Assembly: GCA_000969725.1 (NCBI GenBank)
Contig: JXSR01S048713.1
DNA from: Ophiothrix spiculata
Lineage: Eukaryota > Echinodermata > Ophiuroidea > Amphilepidida > Ophiotrichidae
Direction: 5' to 3' (one strand)
DNA: 27,800 nt
A program made the position numbers and the translations under genes. Position 1 is the first letter of the stretch. The number at the start of each line of letters is the position of its first letter. Below the pieces are notes generated by a model that saw only the letters and a list, made by a program, of their open reading frames with translations, searched no databases and was not told the DNA's origin. Positions 27,046-27,800 of this stretch are shown in pieces.

Positions 27046-27650
27046 TTTGGCTTGTGGTAGAAGAAAGTGGTAGTCATGCTTGTCAGGGCACCCAAAATTG
27101 GACAGCATTTTATAGCAAACTGCACTTGTAACTAAATGGTGTAAGATCAAATTACACCCTAAATGGTACAATGGCATACAAATAAGTTGGTATTAATTTT
27201 TAACATATTTGGTATCAAAGAGTATACACTTGAAATTGTATGTTCATTTTTATGAAGTCCAATTTACCTATTTTCCCTTGGTTTTAGACTTTTTATGTAA
27301 ATTATGTACAAAATGATGGCCATATGTTATAAGTTGGTGCATTTTTTGGCCCCCAGTATTCAAAGAAAATGCGACCATAAAAATCTTGCCAATTTTCATA
27401 AAAAATGAATTATCTCTATTCCTGTTCACCCAAGTATAGGAAAAGTATACATATTCTGACAGTAAATTATAAAAATAACATTATTTTCATGATAGGGTGA
27501 AGGTAAAGAGAGTTATTTGAATTCAAACAAGAATTTTTTTCATATTTTTTTTACAAGTTGACCTAGCATTATTTTTTACTCTAACACCTCATGATTAAAA
27601 TTACTTCATTTTTAAATTACCCTAAATGAGAGCTTTTAAAATATATATAC

Positions 27651-27800
27651 TTTGTCTATACCTGTTGCTTGGAAAGATGCTAATGTTGTCCCTATCTACA
27701 AAGGTTCTGGTAAGCCTTAGGATGATGTTGGTAGTTATAGGCCAGTTTCTTTAACCAGTGTTCTTGGTAAAGTTATGGAGAAGTTAGTTTCAGTTCGTAT
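27651..27800 (+). mobile_element. LINE reverse transcriptase fragment, cut by window edge
   Basis: Frame + from about 27652: SIPVAWKDANVVPIYKGSGK, P, stop (TAG 27718-27720), DDVGSYRPVSLTSVLGKVME then KLVSVR. The W..A.V.PI.K and YRP(I/V)SLTS...K..E signatures are diagnostic of the N-terminal reverse transcriptase region of non-LTR retrotransposons (Jockey/CR1/I-like). The internal stop indicates a dead copy. It may continue beyond the window. Confidence 0.9.

Larger units (their letters stand above)
23677..27650 (-). other. Upstream intron of the CPD-like gene (repeat-filled)
   Basis: The acceptor at 23677 requires a preceding phase-1 exon (expected to end like ...AYNKVG). None is seen up to the right edge, so this intron is longer than 4.1 kb. 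It holds the MITEs at 23735-24080 and 24677-24903, the foldback at 25349-26355 and simple repeats. Confidence 0.7.

Noticed and set aside
1..27800. CRISPR array, operon or prokaryotic mobile island
   Set aside because: No regularly spaced direct repeats with unique spacers, no dense long open frames, and clear spliced eukaryotic exons.

Overview
This window looks like AT-rich nuclear DNA from an animal. It has spliced minus-strand exons with GT-AG junctions, introns packed with short inverted-repeat transposons, tRNA-derived SINEs, LINE fragments and microsatellites, and a 50-base assembly gap at 11341-11390. The style of the repeats suggests a marine invertebrate, possibly a deuterostome such as an echinoderm or hemichordate. 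That guess at the taxon is weak. There are no bacterial-type genes, operons or CRISPR arrays.

One host gene is recognisable: a carboxypeptidase D-like metallocarboxypeptidase (M14, N/E or 'regulatory' subfamily) on the minus strand, from 23676 down to 6538. Nine exons with fully compatible splice phases can be placed. In transcription order they encode: the end of carboxypeptidase domain A (23534-23676); the transthyretin-like (TTL) domain of A (22283-22452); the end of that TTL plus a Ser/Thr/Pro/Glu-rich linker with an internal repeat (15948-16357); then a whole second carboxypeptidase domain B (14995-15171, 13495-13686, 12241-12524, 9266-9359, 7965-8107); and its TTL (6538-6707). The 5' exons lie beyond the right edge. 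I could not find the exon after 6538, so the gene is partial at both ends. Domain B keeps the zinc ligands, the S1' Asp and the catalytic Glu. It has lost the Arg that binds the substrate C-terminus (LNR to LNH) and departs from the family in three other conserved loops.

The most unusual structure is that three different exons of this gene are each followed, just 3' in the intron, by decayed tandem copies of their own 3' portion: three copies after 23534-23676, two after 13495-13686 and one after 9266-9359. In the middle case the period is 147-148 bp once a transposon that landed inside one copy is removed.

The rest is introns and flanks filled with non-autonomous elements: TTAA-flanked piggyBac-like MITEs (two copies, both 349 bp), TA-flanked mariner-like elements (including a 1007-bp foldback), TTA-flanked PIF/Harbinger-like MITEs, a hAT-like MITE, several near-perfect hairpin elements at 0.5-1.5 kb, three or four SINEs, the 3' tail of a LINE at about 22773-23090, and a LINE reverse-transcriptase fragment running off the right edge. 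I saw no gene in 1-6537 or 23677-27650.
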